Assembly (NCBI GenBank): GCA_002363615.1
Contig: DEWK01000024.1
Location: 81,827-145,826 of the forward strand
Direction of reading: 5' to 3'
Length of the DNA: 64,000 bases
Source: Lachnospira sp. UBA3212
GTDB taxonomy: Bacteria; Bacillota; Clostridia; Lachnospirales; Lachnospiraceae
Positions 17,795 through 27,246 of this stretch are shown here, piece after piece. The first letter of the stretch is position 1; the number at the start of each line of letters is the position of its first letter. Both the position numbers and the translations under genes were made by a program. Under the pieces are notes generated by a model. That model ran no database searches and had not been told where the DNA came from. It worked only from the letters and a program-made list of their open reading frames with translations.

Positions 17795-17818
17795 AAATAT
17801 TCCTCACTTTATCAAAGT

Positions 17819-20800
17819 CTATGATTGACTTGTTATTCGATCTTCTGGCAACCGAAGACTTGCAATTTTTACCAAGGCATCTTCAAGACCCTGTAAGAAA
17901 TCCTCGGTGGTTTTCACACGAAAGTCCGGAACATAGAGAAATTCCGGGTTGGGTCCGGTCTGGAATCGGAGGGTATGATTAGAAGATGCAACAATTTTTG
18001 CGATTCCTCCCACATCCAAAAGAGCCTGTGGAAATAATACCATACGTACCTGATGTTTGTCACCCTTTAGGTCGGTAATGTAATTTTCGTGAGCCAAGCT
18101 TTTAATCACTGCAATCTTAAGCAGGAAAAGAACAGACTTTGGAGGGTCTCCAAAACGGTCGATTAATTCATCTTCCATATCCATTCGCTCCTCGTTGGTA
18201 TGGATTTCAGCGATACGTTTGTAAATATCTAACTTGGTCTTCTCATTTTTAATGTAGTCCGGTGGAAGGAAGGCACTAATAGGAAGGTCTACGCTAGTTT
18301 CAAAGTCTTTTTGAACATAGCCACCTTTTTCTACTAAAACTGCTTGGTTTAGCATCTTGCAGTATAGGTCATAGCCTACCGCTTCCATGTGGCCATGCTG
18401 GACAGTACCAAGGACATTGCCGGCTCCACGGATTTCCAGATCCTTCATGGCAATCTTAAAGCCTGCACCTAAGTCGGTAAATTCTTTAATGGCAGAAAGT
18501 CTCTTTTCCGCCACTTCCTTAAGAATTTTATCCTTCCGATATAAAAGAAAAGCATAGGCAACCCTAGAGGATCTTCCCACGCGACCACGCAACTGATACA
18601 TCTGGGAAAGTCCCAGTTTGTCGGCATCATGAATAATCATGGTGTTGGCGTTGGGAATATCCATACCGGTTTCTACAATGGTGGTAGAAATCAATACATC
18701 AATTTCTCCATTAATAAAATCATAGGTGATTTGCTCTACTTTTCGACTGCTCATCTTTCCATGGGCATAGGCTACCTTTGCATCTGGAACTAATTCTTGG
18801 ATGTGGGCGGCAATTTCATCAATGTTTTTTACCCGGTTGTAGACATAATATACCTGGCCACCTCTTGAAAGTTCACGTTTAATGGCAAGCTTTACCATTT
18901 CGTCGTTGTATTCCATGACATAGGTCTGGATTGGGTTTCGATCCATGGGAGCTTCCTCTAAGACAGACATATCACGGATTCCAATTAAACTCATATGAAG
19001 GGTTCTTGGAATCGGGGTAGCCGTTAGGGTCACCACATCCACCGTATCCTTATACTGCTTGATTTTTTCCTTGTGACGCACTCCAAATCGCTGCTCCTCA
19101 TCCACCACCAAAAGGCCAAGATTTTTAAAGGAAACGTCATTGGATAAAAGTCTGTGGGTTCCGATTACCAGTTCCACGCTACCGTCTTTAAGACCCTCAA
19201 TCGTTTGTTGGATCTGTTTTGGCGTACGGAATCTAGAAAGCAGGGCAGGGATCAGACCAAAGGGAGAAAATCGAGACAACATGGTATTGTAATGCTGTTG
19301 AGCTAAAATAGTGGTAGGGGCTAGGACTGCTACCTGTTTGCCGGAAAGGATTGCCTTGAAAATAGCCCGCATGGCAACCTCTGTCTTGCCAAATCCCACG
19401 TCTCCACAAATCAAACGGTCCATAATCTTCGTACTTTCCATGTCAGCCTTAATGTCTGCCACGGCGGTAAGTTGGTCGTTGGTTTCATCAAAAGGAAAGT
19501 TTTCCTCAAACTCATGTTGAAGCTCCCCATCCTTTTCGTAGACAAATCCTTCCTTGCTTTGGCGGGCGGCATAAAGGGCTACTAAGTCCTTGGCAATTTC
19601 ATTGACGGCGGTTTTTACCTTACTTTTGGTCTTATGCCATTCAATGGAATCCAATTTGTTAATGCGAGGGGCCCGGCCCTCAGAAGAACTGTACTTACTA
19701 ATCATATCAAGGCTGTTGGTAGGAACATATAGGACATCCTGACCGGCATACTTAATTTTTAAATAATCCTTGGTGGTTCCATTGGATTCGATTTTTTCAA
19801 TTCCCTGATAAATTCCCAAACCGTGGTTTTCATGAACCACATAATCTCCAGCCTTTAATTCCTGAAAATCCGAGATTCCATCACTTTTGTAAGGCTTTTT
19901 AATCTTTTTCTTTTTCTTAATATGGCTGAAAATATCATTTTCCGTAATCACCACATATTTTTGAATCGAATACTCAAAGCCGTGTGCCAGGGAAGAAACC
20001 GAAACCATCACTTCTTTTGGAAGGGGAATCTTCCATGGGTCCTCCGATTCAAAAGCAGGAATTTCAAGGGAGTTTAAATCCCTTACCAGACGAGCGGCCC
20101 GGGTACGGCTACCGGTTAAAAGGGCAATGGAATAGTTCTGCTTACGGTATCTTAAGAGGTCGCGGCTTAGGGTTTCCATCGAGTTATGATAAGGACTCAC
20201 CCCTTGCATATGAACCTGAAAATCAGAGACTGGTTGGAAAAAATTATTTTTCGAATCCAGAGAAGATAGGAGAAGAACCGGTGCATCTAAAATCTTTTCT
20301 AAGGATTTCTTGGCAGAAAGAAGAACCTTCTTTTGTCCGGGAAGGTGGTAACCTTCGTTAATTCTTACCTTCATGGTTTCAGAAAATTCTTTTTCCATGG
20401 TAATGGCATTTTCTAGACAGTGCTTTGGTTCGATTAATACAAAGGCGGTTTCTTTCAAATGAAAATAATCAGATAAGGTCACCGTATCTTCATAAAAATA
20501 ATTAATAAAAGAATCTAAGGATAGTCCAGGCCTTTGATTTTCCAACTGTTCCAGGATTTCTTCTATGCTGGTTTTTAAATGAAAGGCCTCAGAAGTTTTC
20601 ATCTCCTTTCGAAGTTTTTTCTCTGTACTATCTAACTCCTTTTTTATTTTTTTCATTCCTTCCTCTAAGCGGTCCTGATCTAAAATCAACTCGCTGGCAG
20701 AGTAAATGGAAATTTCTTCTATGTTTTCAATGGAACGCTGGGAATCAGCGTCAAAATATTTTATATTATCTATCTCGTCATCAAATAAATCCACACGAAC

Positions 20801-21355
20801 CGGAACCTCTTCCACCAAAGAAAAAATATCTAAAATATCTCCTCGAATGGCAAATTGTCCAGGGCTTTCTACCTGATTTACCCGTTCATACCCCATATGA
20901 ATCAACTTGGCAGTGGTAAGTCCCAAATCCAAGAAGTCTCCCACCTTTAAATTCAAAAGGGTAGACTGGTAGGAAGACAGGGGAATCAACTTATCCATCA
21001 TGGCTCCAATGGAGGTAACGATGGTTACTTGCTCCTTGGTTAACAGAGCAGAAATAGCAGTAAGTCTTTCCTGGGTTGTTAAGCTGCCGTGGACATCTGC
21101 AGAATAAAAGATAAAATCTCTGGCAGGATAATAAAAGACGTCCTTTTCAAATGCCCTTAAACTTTGGGCAAGCTCTGCTGCCTTATTGGCATCAAAAGTA
21201 ACGATGACTTTTTTTGCAAAGCCATCGGTCATACGTGAGATTGCATGTGGGAGTCCGGACTCGGCAAGGCCATGGACGGAAACTGGTTTTTTTTCCTCCC
21301 TAAGGCAAGCATTAATAGGTTGTAATTCATCGGTTCTAAGTTCTTTTTTCATCAT
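17819..21355 (-). CDS. mfd: Transcription-repair coupling factor
   Basis: DNA translocase that removes stalled RNA polymerase and recruits UvrA. In order: UvrB-like N-terminal domain (about 1-480), RNA polymerase interaction module with GDYVVHENHGLGIYQGIE and the conserved LKIKYAGQDVLYVP segment, then RecG-like helicase motifs: Walker A GDVGFGKTE near 648-656, DEEQ (VVDEEQRFGVRHKE), TATPIPRTL, and the C-terminal TRCF domain. 1178 residues is full length. The MMKK start has no clear ribosome binding site and follows pth by only a few bases, so translation is probably coupled. uvrC is elsewhere in this window. Confidence 0.96.
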   Translation of the reverse strand: MMKKELRTDELQPINACLREEKKPVSVHGLAESGLPHAISRMTDGFAKKVIVTFDANKAAELAQSLRAFEKDVFYYPARDFIFYSADVHGSLTTQERLTAISALLTKEQVTIVTSIGAMMDKLIPLSSYQSTLLNLKVGDFLDLGLTTAKLIHMGYERVNQVESPGQFAIRGDILDIFSLVEEVPVRVDLFDDEIDNIKYFDADSQRSIENIEEISIYSASELILDQDRLEEGMKKIKKELDSTEKKLRKEMKTSEAFHLKTSIEEILEQLENQRPGLSLDSFINYFYEDTVTLSDYFHLKETAFVLIEPKHCLENAITMEKEFSETMKVRINEGYHLPGQKKVLLSAKKSLEKILDAPVLLLSSLDSKNNFFQPVSDFQVHMQGVSPYHNSMETLSRDLLRYRKQNYSIALLTGSRTRAARLVRDLNSLEIPAFESEDPWKIPLPKEVMVSVSSLAHGFEYSIQKYVVITENDIFSHIKKKKKIKKPYKSDGISDFQELKAGDYVVHENHGLGIYQGIEKIESNGTTKDYLKIKYAGQDVLYVPTNSLDMISKYSSSEGRAPRINKLDSIEWHKTKSKVKTAVNEIAKDLVALYAARQSKEGFVYEKDGELQHEFEENFPFDETNDQLTAVADIKADMESTKIMDRLICGDVGFGKTEVAMRAIFKAILSGKQVAVLAPTTILAQQHYNTMLSRFSPFGLIPALLSRFRTPKQIQQTIEGLKDGSVELVIGTHRLLSNDVSFKNLGLLVVDEEQRFGVRHKEKIKQYKDTVDVVTLTATPIPRTLHMSLIGIRDMSVLEEAPMDRNPIQTYVMEYNDEMVKLAIKRELSRGGQVYYVYNRVKNIDEIAAHIQELVPDAKVAYAHGKMSSRKVEQITYDFINGEIDVLISTTIVETGMDIPNANTMIIHDADKLGLSQMYQLRGRVGRSSRVAYAFLLYRKDKILKEVAEKRLSAIKEFTDLGAGFKIAMKDLEIRGAGNVLGTVQHGHMEAVGYDLYCKMLNQAVLVEKGGYVQKDFETSVDLPISAFLPPDYIKNEKTKLDIYKRIAEIHTNEERMDMEDELIDRFGDPPKSVLFLLKIAVIKSLAHENYITDLKGDKHQVRMVLFPQALLDVGGIAKIVASSNHTLRFQTGPNPEFLYVPDFRVKTTEDFLQGLEDALVKIASLRLPEDRITSQS

Positions 21356-21359
21356 GAGA

Positions 21360-21917
21360 TTAATTAAATAAATTCATGGCAGTTTCAGTGCCTTCAATGA
21401 TCATAACGGAAGCGGCCTTTGCAGCTTTTTCAATGGATTCTTTTACCAAGGACTGGTCTTCCTTTCGAAAGGTGCTAAGGACATGCTTGGCAAGGTCCTT
21501 TTGTTCTTTCATGCCAACACCAACACGGATTCGTTTAAAGTTTTGGGTGCCACATTTGGCAATAATATCTTTTAGCCCATTGTGGCCGCCGGCAGAACCT
21601 TTCGCGCGAATGCGAAGGCGTCCCACATCCAAATTAATATCGTCACTAATCACAATCAATTCCTCTTCAGGGTCAATCTTATAAAACTGAATGGCCTGGC
21701 TCACGGAATCTCCGCTTAGATTCATAAAGGTATCAGGCTTTAAAAGTAACACCTTCTCACTTCCGATTCGGCCTTGACCTACATGGCCCTTGAATTTTTT
21801 TGTGTCTAAATCAACTCCCATGGTGGAAGCTAATTCGTCAATCACGTCAAAGCCCATATTATGACGGGTGTGGGCATATTTTTCTCCGGGATTTCCCAGT
21901 CCAACAATTAGATACAT
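21360..21917 (-). CDS. pth: Peptidyl-tRNA hydrolase
   Basis: Releases tRNA from dropped-off peptidyl-tRNA. The signature LIVGLGNPGEKYAHTRHNMGFDVID covers residues 3-27, with catalytic H19 (His20 in E. coli) and N9. KPDTFMNLSGDSV and GGHNGLKDI, which hold the substrate-binding Asn residues, and the DDINLDVG Asp (catalytic Asp93 equivalent) are present. 185 residues. Strong AGAGGAG before the ATG. First gene of pth-mfd-carboxypeptidase. Confidence 0.96.
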   Translation of the reverse strand: MYLIVGLGNPGEKYAHTRHNMGFDVIDELASTMGVDLDTKKFKGHVGQGRIGSEKVLLLKPDTFMNLSGDSVSQAIQFYKIDPEEELIVISDDINLDVGRLRIRAKGSAGGHNGLKDIIAKCGTQNFKRIRVGVGMKEQKDLAKHVLSTFRKEDQSLVKESIEKAAKAASVMIIEGTETAMNLFN

Positions 21918-21949
21918 TTTATACTCCTCTTTACGATTTGTAGTGAATT

Positions 21950-21958
21950 ATTTTATCA
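21950..21958 (-). promoter_or_regulatory. Extended -10 promoter candidate for pth-mfd
   Basis: Minus strand TGaTAAAAT about 32 bases before the pth ATG; no good -35. Confidence 0.45.
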
Positions 21959-22048
21959 TACTAACATAAAATGAAATTTTTTACTACTTTTAATTAGAAG
22001 GAAAATAAGGTAAAATGGATGGTGATTTGGTATTGGAAAGGAAATAGG

Positions 22049-22834
22049 ATGCAGACCTTATTAGAACAACACTACAATAAATTTAATGAGGACAAACGGC
22101 TTCTTCGAAGACACGGTCAGGTGGAATATATCACCACCTGTAAGTATCTTCATCAGGTCCTAATGGAATATGAAAATCCCAAGGTCTTAGATCTGGGGGC
22201 CGGAACCGGCAGGTATTCCCTTCGCTTAGCTTCCGAGGGATATGATGTAACCGCAGTGGAACTGGTAAAATACAACCTGGGAATTTTAAAAAAACATGCC
22301 AGGGAAGAGGGGATTACCCTTTCTGCCTACCAGGGCAATGCCACCAAACTAAAGCGGTTTGCGGATGATTCTTTTGACGTAACCCTTTTGTTTGGCCCTA
22401 TGTATCATTTGTATGATTGGGAAGATAAAAGAAGGGCTCTTTCAGAAGCCAAGCGGGTAACCAGACCGGGAGGAAAAATTTTAGTAGCCTATATTATGAA
22501 TGAATATAGTGTTTTGGTTTATGGATTTAGAGAAGGCCATGTAAAGGAATGCCTGGAAGATGGCAGGCTGGACCATGATTTTCTTAGCCACACGAAGGAA
22601 GAAGACCTGTATTCCTATGTTCGTTTAGAAGAAATCGATCGGTTAAACCAGTCCTTGGGACTAGAAAGGGAAAAAATCCTTGCGGCAGATGGACCGGCAG
22701 ATTATCTGAGAAGGGAACTGGCGGCTATGGATCAGGAAACCTTTGATTTATTTGTGAAGTATCACCTTTCCACATGTGAGAGAAAGGACTTACTAGGGGC
22801 ATCAGCCCATACCCTGGATATATTAAAAGTATAA
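22049..22834 (+). CDS. Class I SAM-dependent methyltransferase, substrate unknown
   Basis: Rossmann-fold methyltransferase. Motif I is VLDLGAGTGRYS (46-57), with acidic residue ending beta-2 in VTAVELVKYN and motif IV region DVTLLFGPMYHLYDWEDK, typical of small-molecule methyltransferases of the Methyltransf_11/25 type. Post-motif sequence RVTRPGGKILVAYI is the classical pre-strand-5 turn. I start at the ATG 22049, preceded by AAAGGAAATAGG; an upstream GTG-initiated extension of ten residues has no site. 261 residues. It lies 10 bases before mtnN, which removes the S-adenosylhomocysteine such enzymes make; the pairing is sensible but does not reveal the substrate. Confidence 0.85.
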   Translation: MQTLLEQHYNKFNEDKRLLRRHGQVEYITTCKYLHQVLMEYENPKVLDLGAGTGRYSLRLASEGYDVTAVELVKYNLGILKKHAREEGITLSAYQGNATKLKRFADDSFDVTLLFGPMYHLYDWEDKRRALSEAKRVTRPGGKILVAYIMNEYSVLVYGFREGHVKECLEDGRLDHDFLSHTKEEDLYSYVRLEEIDRLNQSLGLEREKILAADGPADYLRRELAAMDQETFDLFVKYHLSTCERKDLLGASAHTLDILKV

Positions 22835-22844
22835 GGAGAATAAG

Positions 22845-23537
22845 ATGTTAGGAATTATTGGAGCAATGGAAGTAGAGGTGGAAGGACTGAAAAGCCAGAT
22901 GACCCAGGTAAAGGTAGAAAAGAAGGCGGGAATGGATTTTTTTGCCGGTAAAATTTCTGACCGGGATGTGGTTGTGGTAAGAAGCGGTGTGGGAAAGGTT
23001 AATGCCGCTATTTGTACTCAGATTTTAATTGACGACTTTCAGGTGGATGCAGTGGTAAACACTGGAATTGCAGGATCCTTAAAAGCAGAGATTGATATAT
23101 CAGATATCGTTCTTTCTACGGATGCCATTGAACATGACATGGATGCAAGAAACTTTGGCTATGATTGGGGTGTGATTCCTCAGATGGATCATTCTGTATT
23201 TGTGGCAGATGATACTTTAAGAGAAAAGGCAAAGGCAGCTTGCTTAAAGGTAAACCCAGATATTCATGTATTTGAAGGAAGAGTAGTATCGGGAGACCAG
23301 TTTATCTCTGACAGGGAGAAAAAAGAATTTTTAGTATCTACTTATCAGGCATATTGTACTGAGATGGAAGGAGCAGCCATTGCTCACACCGCAGATTTAA
23401 ATGGGGTGCCATTTTTAATTATTCGTGCCATTTCTGATAAGGCAGATGACAGTGCAAGCATGGATTATCCGGAATTTGAAAAATTAGCTGCCAAGCATTG
23501 TATGAATCTGGTTTTAGAATTAGTTCAGCAATGGTAA
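22845..23537 (+). CDS. mtnN: 5'-methylthioadenosine/S-adenosylhomocysteine nucleosidase
   Basis: Cleaves adenine from MTA and SAH in the methyl cycle and the autoinducer-2 pathway. GAMEVEVE at residues 6-13 holds catalytic E11 (E12 in E. coli), CTEMEGAAIAH at 171-181 holds ribose-binding E175, and RAISDKAD holds the acid D198. 230 residues, full length. AAGGAG precedes the ATG. Adjacent to a methyltransferase gene. Confidence 0.96.
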   Translation: MLGIIGAMEVEVEGLKSQMTQVKVEKKAGMDFFAGKISDRDVVVVRSGVGKVNAAICTQILIDDFQVDAVVNTGIAGSLKAEIDISDIVLSTDAIEHDMDARNFGYDWGVIPQMDHSVFVADDTLREKAKAACLKVNPDIHVFEGRVVSGDQFISDREKKEFLVSTYQAYCTEMEGAAIAHTADLNGVPFLIIRAISDKADDSASMDYPEFEKLAAKHCMNLVLELVQQW

Positions 23538-23548
23538 GAAGACTGGCG

Positions 23549-23577
23549 TTGCCAGAAAGACATGCTAGGTGTATACT
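23549..23577 (+). promoter_or_regulatory. Promoter of the pgi-aro operon
   Basis: TTGCCA (23549-23554), 17-base spacer, TATACT (23572-23577). The -35 lies in a small hairpin (CTGGC-gtt-GCCAG, 23543-23555). Confidence 0.7.
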
Positions 23578-23622
23578 TGGACACAGAAAATGAAATAAAA
23601 AACGAAAGGACGGGTTATTTGT

Positions 23623-24969
23623 ATGGAAACAGTAACATTTGATGCCTCAAAGGCAAGAAATTTTGTAAGCGATCACGAGGTTGCTTTTATGGAGGATGCA
23701 GTACTTGCTGCAAAGGAGAAGTTATTGAAGAAAAATGGAGCAGGCTCAGATTTCTTAGGCTGGGTAGACCTTCCGGTAGATTATGACAAGGAAGAGTTTG
23801 CAAGGATCAAGGCAGCAGCCGAGAAAATCAAAGAAGATTCCGAGGTATTTATCGTCATTGGAATCGGTGGCTCTTACCTTGGAGCCAGAGCGGCCATTGA
23901 ATTTTTAAGACATAATTTTTATAACAACCTTCCTAAGGAAGTAAGAAAGACCCCTGAAATTTATTACTGTGGTAATAACATCAGCGGAACCTATTTAGCA
24001 AACCTTTTAGATGTGATTGGAGACCGTGATTTTTCTTTGAATATGATTTCAAAATCAGGAACCACCACTGAACCAGCCATTGCTTTTCGTATTCTAAGAG
24101 ACAAGTTAGAGAAAAAGTATGGAAAAGAAGGGGCAGCTAAAAGAATTTATGCTACCACAGACCGTGCCAAGGGAGCCTTAAAGCAGCTTGCCGATGCAGA
24201 GGGTTATGAAACCTTCGTGGTACCGGATGATGTGGGGGGACGTTTCTCTGTTTTAACAGCAGTAGGATTACTTCCGATCGCAGTATCCGGTGCAGACATT
24301 GACCGATTAATGGAAGGTGCAGCTGTAGGTCGTAGCCTTGCCCTGGAAACGGATTATGAAAAAAATGATTCCCTCTTATATGCTGCATACCGTAACATCC
24401 TTCTTCGCAAGGGAAAAGAGGTAGAAATCGTAGCAAACTATGAGCCATCCCTCCACTATGTATCAGAGTGGTGGAAGCAGCTTTATGGAGAAAGTGAAGG
24501 AAAGGACCAGAAGGGTCTCTTCCCTGCTGCTGTAGATTTAACTACAGACCTTCATTCCATGGGACAGTTTATTCAGGACGGTGCACGTATCATGTTTGAA
24601 ACCGTTTTAAATGTGGAGAGCCCAAAGGTTTCAGTTGCCATTGATGAAGAGGAAGAGAACCTAGATGGCATTAACTACCTGGCAGGAAAAGACATGGATT
24701 TTGTCAATAAGAATGCCATGAGTGGAACCATCATTGCCCATACCGATGGACAGGTACCAAATCTTATGGTAAATATTCCAAAGCAGGATGAATTCTATTT
24801 GGGACAGTTATTCTATTTCTTTGAATTTGCCTGCGGAATCAGTGGATACCTTTTAGGGGTAAATCCATTTAACCAGCCGGGCGTAGAATCCTACAAGAAA
24901 AACATGTTTACCCTTTTAGGTAAACCTGGATATGAAGAGGGAAGAGACGAACTCCTAAAGAGATTGTAA
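23623..24969 (+). CDS. pgi: Glucose-6-phosphate isomerase
   Basis: Interconverts glucose 6-phosphate and fructose 6-phosphate. The 448-residue length is the Gram-positive form. Sugar-phosphate-binding [22 protein letters not shown], the family signature [15 protein letters not shown] (catalytic region), and [13 protein letters not shown] with the catalytic Glu are all present. The ATG follows AAAGGACGGG at a slightly long spacing. It has its own promoter and leads the aro gene run, an uncommon but sensible carbon-to-aromatic arrangement. Confidence 0.96.
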   Translation: METVTFDASKARNFVSDHEVAFMEDAVLAAKEKLLKKNGAGSDFLGWVDLPVDYDKEEFARIKAAAEKIKEDSEVFIVIGIGGSYLGARAAIEFLRHNFYNNLPKEVRKTPEIYYCGNNISGTYLANLLDVIGDRDFSLNMISKSGTTTEPAIAFRILRDKLEKKYGKEGAAKRIYATTDRAKGALKQLADAEGYETFVVPDDVGGRFSVLTAVGLLPIAVSGADIDRLMEGAAVGRSLALETDYEKNDSLLYAAYRNILLRKGKEVEIVANYEPSLHYVSEWWKQLYGESEGKDQKGLFPAAVDLTTDLHSMGQFIQDGARIMFETVLNVESPKVSVAIDEEEENLDGINYLAGKDMDFVNKNAMSGTIIAHTDGQVPNLMVNIPKQDEFYLGQLFYFFEFACGISGYLLGVNPFNQPGVESYKKNMFTLLGKPGYEEGRDELLKRL

Positions 24970-24987
24970 GACAGAAAGGAAAAAAGA

Positions 24988-25875
24988 ATGAAGGATCGAA
25001 TTGACGGACATACCCTTTTAACAGGACTTTTGGGTAGCCCAGTTAGACATAGTGTTTCACCGTTAATGCACAACAAGGCATTTGAACTGTTAGACTTGCC
25101 ATATGCTTATCTTTGTTTTGAGGCTGATACGAATAACTTAAGAGAAGTAGTAGCAGGAATGAAAAACTTAGGAGCAAGGGGATTCAACCTGACCATGCCA
25201 AATAAAAATTTAATGGTGGAGCTTTGTGATGAGGTTTCTACCGCTACAGAAATCTGTGGGGCATGTAATACGGTAGTCATTGAAGATGGAAAATTAATCG
25301 GAACTACCACCGATGGAGTAGGATTTATGCATGCAGCCAAGGATGCTGGCCATGACCTGATTGGCAAAAAAATGGTACTTCTCGGTGCAGGTGGAGCAGC
25401 TACCGCCATTCTTACGCAGGCAGCCCTAGATGGACTTGCTTCCATTGCTGTCTTTAGTATCAGGGACCAGTTCTTTGACCGTGCCAGAGAGATGGTAAAA
25501 AAGTTAAATGACCGTACTTCCTGCAAGGTCTCCCTTTATGATTTTGATGATCCCAAGGTGTTAGCAGATGCAATTTCTGCTGCAGATATTGTAACCAATG
25601 CCACTTCTGTGGGAATGGCACCAAAGGTAGATGCCTGTGTCATCCCGGAGGAACTTTTTAAAGATTCAGCGATCTTCCATAAGGACCTGGTGGTATCGGA
25701 TATTATCTACAATCCTAGAGAAACCAAGCTGTTACGTTTGGCAAGAGAAGCAGGACTTGCAACCTTTAATGGCATGTATATGCTTCTTTATCAGGGAGCG
25801 GAAAGCTTTAAGATCTGGACCGGTAAGGAGATGCCTACCGAAGAGATTAAGGCATGTTATTTTAGTGGAAAATAA
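24988..25875 (+). CDS. aroE: Shikimate dehydrogenase
   Basis: NADP(H)-dependent reduction of 3-dehydroshikimate to shikimate. N-terminal substrate domain LLGSPVRHSVSPLMHNKAFE, catalytic Lys in NLTMPNKN (in place of the usual V-P-x-K), and the nucleotide-binding GAGGAATAIL are intact. 295 residues; the NADP-motif arginine usually seen after the second strand is in FSIRDQF. AAAGG upstream of the ATG. Followed by aroD and aroK in pathway order. Confidence 0.95.
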   Translation: MKDRIDGHTLLTGLLGSPVRHSVSPLMHNKAFELLDLPYAYLCFEADTNNLREVVAGMKNLGARGFNLTMPNKNLMVELCDEVSTATEICGACNTVVIEDGKLIGTTTDGVGFMHAAKDAGHDLIGKKMVLLGAGGAATAILTQAALDGLASIAVFSIRDQFFDRAREMVKKLNDRTSCKVSLYDFDDPKVLADAISAADIVTNATSVGMAPKVDACVIPEELFKDSAIFHKDLVVSDIIYNPRETKLLRLAREAGLATFNGMYMLLYQGAESFKIWTGKEMPTEEIKACYFSGK

Positions 25876-25928
25876 AAAACAGCAAGCCCCTTTTGTTCTG
25901 TTTTGAAAAAAAGATGAAAAGAGAAAAT

Positions 25929-26714
25929 ATGATGAAAAGTAACCTTGTTATGATTGGAAACGTTCCCATTGGTGAGGGAATTCCTAAAATTTGTATTCCT
26001 TTGGTAGCAAAAACCAAGGAAGAATTAGTAGATGAGGCAAGAGGCCTTATGGACGCGGTAGGGGATTTAGTAGAGTGGAGAGCAGATTGGTATGAAAGCC
26101 TAAAAGAGGAGGGAAGTCTTCTATCTGCCCTTGAAGCCTTACAGGAACTCCGTAAAAAGAAACCAATTTTATTTACCATTCGTACCCAAAAGGAAGGGGG
26201 AGAAGGTCACTTTGAACCGGAAGAATATGAAGGACTTCTTGTTAAAGCGATCCAGTCCGGTTTGGTAGATGCCATTGATTTGGAAATCTTTTTTGAAAGC
26301 ACTTTAACAAAAAAAATCATTGACCTTGCCAAGGCCAATGAGATTCCTGTGGTGGGTTCCAATCATGATTTTGATAAGACTCCCTCCAGTGAGGATATGG
26401 TGATTCGCCTTCGTGCCATCCAGACTGCCGGAGCCGATATATGCAAAATGGCCGTAATGCCTGAGGGACCGGAAGACGTATCAAAATTAATTGAAGCATC
26501 AAGATTTATGTATTACAATTATGCAGACCGCCCATTGGTTACCATGTCTATGGGCAAAGGCGGTATGTTTAGCAGGGTTTGTGGAGAGTTTAGCGGTAGT
26601 GCCATTACCTTTGGCAGCCTTGGAAAAACCTCTGCTCCGGGCCAGGTAGAAGCCAAAAGCCTGAAGGAGGCCCTAGAAAGAATTCACCAGATTTATCAGG
26701 ATGAATGGAAATAA
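25929..26714 (+). CDS. aroD: Type I 3-dehydroquinate dehydratase
   Basis: Forms 3-dehydroshikimate through a lysine Schiff base. GEGIPKICIPLVAKT near the start, VEWRADW (substrate binding), the catalytic His in GSNHDFDKTP, and the Schiff-base Lys in ADICKMAVMP are present. Near the end SMGKGGMFSR is the conserved substrate clamp. The start is uncertain: ATG codons at 25914, 25929 and 25932 are possible and none has a strong site; 25929 fits the family N-terminus best. About 261 residues. Between aroE and aroK. Confidence 0.93.
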   Translation: MMKSNLVMIGNVPIGEGIPKICIPLVAKTKEELVDEARGLMDAVGDLVEWRADWYESLKEEGSLLSALEALQELRKKKPILFTIRTQKEGGEGHFEPEEYEGLLVKAIQSGLVDAIDLEIFFESTLTKKIIDLAKANEIPVVGSNHDFDKTPSSEDMVIRLRAIQTAGADICKMAVMPEGPEDVSKLIEASRFMYYNYADRPLVTMSMGKGGMFSRVCGEFSGSAITFGSLGKTSAPGQVEAKSLKEALERIHQIYQDEWK

Positions 26715-26725
26715 GCGAGGATATC

Positions 26726-27232
26726 ATGAATAATATTTTTTTAATCGGCTTTATGGGAACTGGAAAAAGCACCGTGGCCCAGGCCTTACAGGAAGTAACC
26801 GGACGAGAAATCATTGAGATGGATCAGGAACTGGAGAAGTTGGCCAATATGACCATTAATGACATTTTCGCAAAACACGGAGAAGACTATTTTAGGGATC
26901 TGGAAAGCAAGCTGGTACTTGAAATTTCTAAGCAGGATGAAAAGATTGTATCTTGCGGAGGGGGAGCGGTCCTTCGTGAAGAGAATCGCAAGTACATGAA
27001 GGAAAGTGGCAAGATTGTCCTTTTAACTGCCACTCCAAAAACCGTTTATGAAAGAATCAAGGACTTTAACGATCGTCCTTTACTAGCAGGAAATATGAAC
27101 GAGGAATATATTGCAAGCCTGATGGAAAAGCGTCGTGACCTCTATGAGGCAGCCAAGGACGTTACCGTGGCTACCGACGGAAAAACAGCCAGGGCCATTG
27201 GAGAGGAAATCTTAGACAAGATAAGAGCATAG
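26726..27232 (+). CDS. aroK: Shikimate kinase
   Basis: Phosphorylates shikimate at O3 with ATP. P-loop GFMGTGKST (8-16), Asp-containing EMDQELE, the shikimate-binding FRDLES and CGGGAVL, and the lid FNDRPLL are all seen. 168 residues. The ATG at 26726 has GAGGATATC upstream; the longer open frame overlaps the aroD end. Third aro gene in a row. Confidence 0.95.
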   Translation: MNNIFLIGFMGTGKSTVAQALQEVTGREIIEMDQELEKLANMTINDIFAKHGEDYFRDLESKLVLEISKQDEKIVSCGGGAVLREENRKYMKESGKIVLLTATPKTVYERIKDFNDRPLLAGNMNEEYIASLMEKRRDLYEAAKDVTVATDGKTARAIGEEILDKIRA

Positions 27233-27246
27233 GACAGGAGGTACCT

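Noticed and set aside
19984..20361. 125-codon open frame antisense to mfd
   Set aside because: Shadow of a well-supported coding gene, no site or family resemblance.
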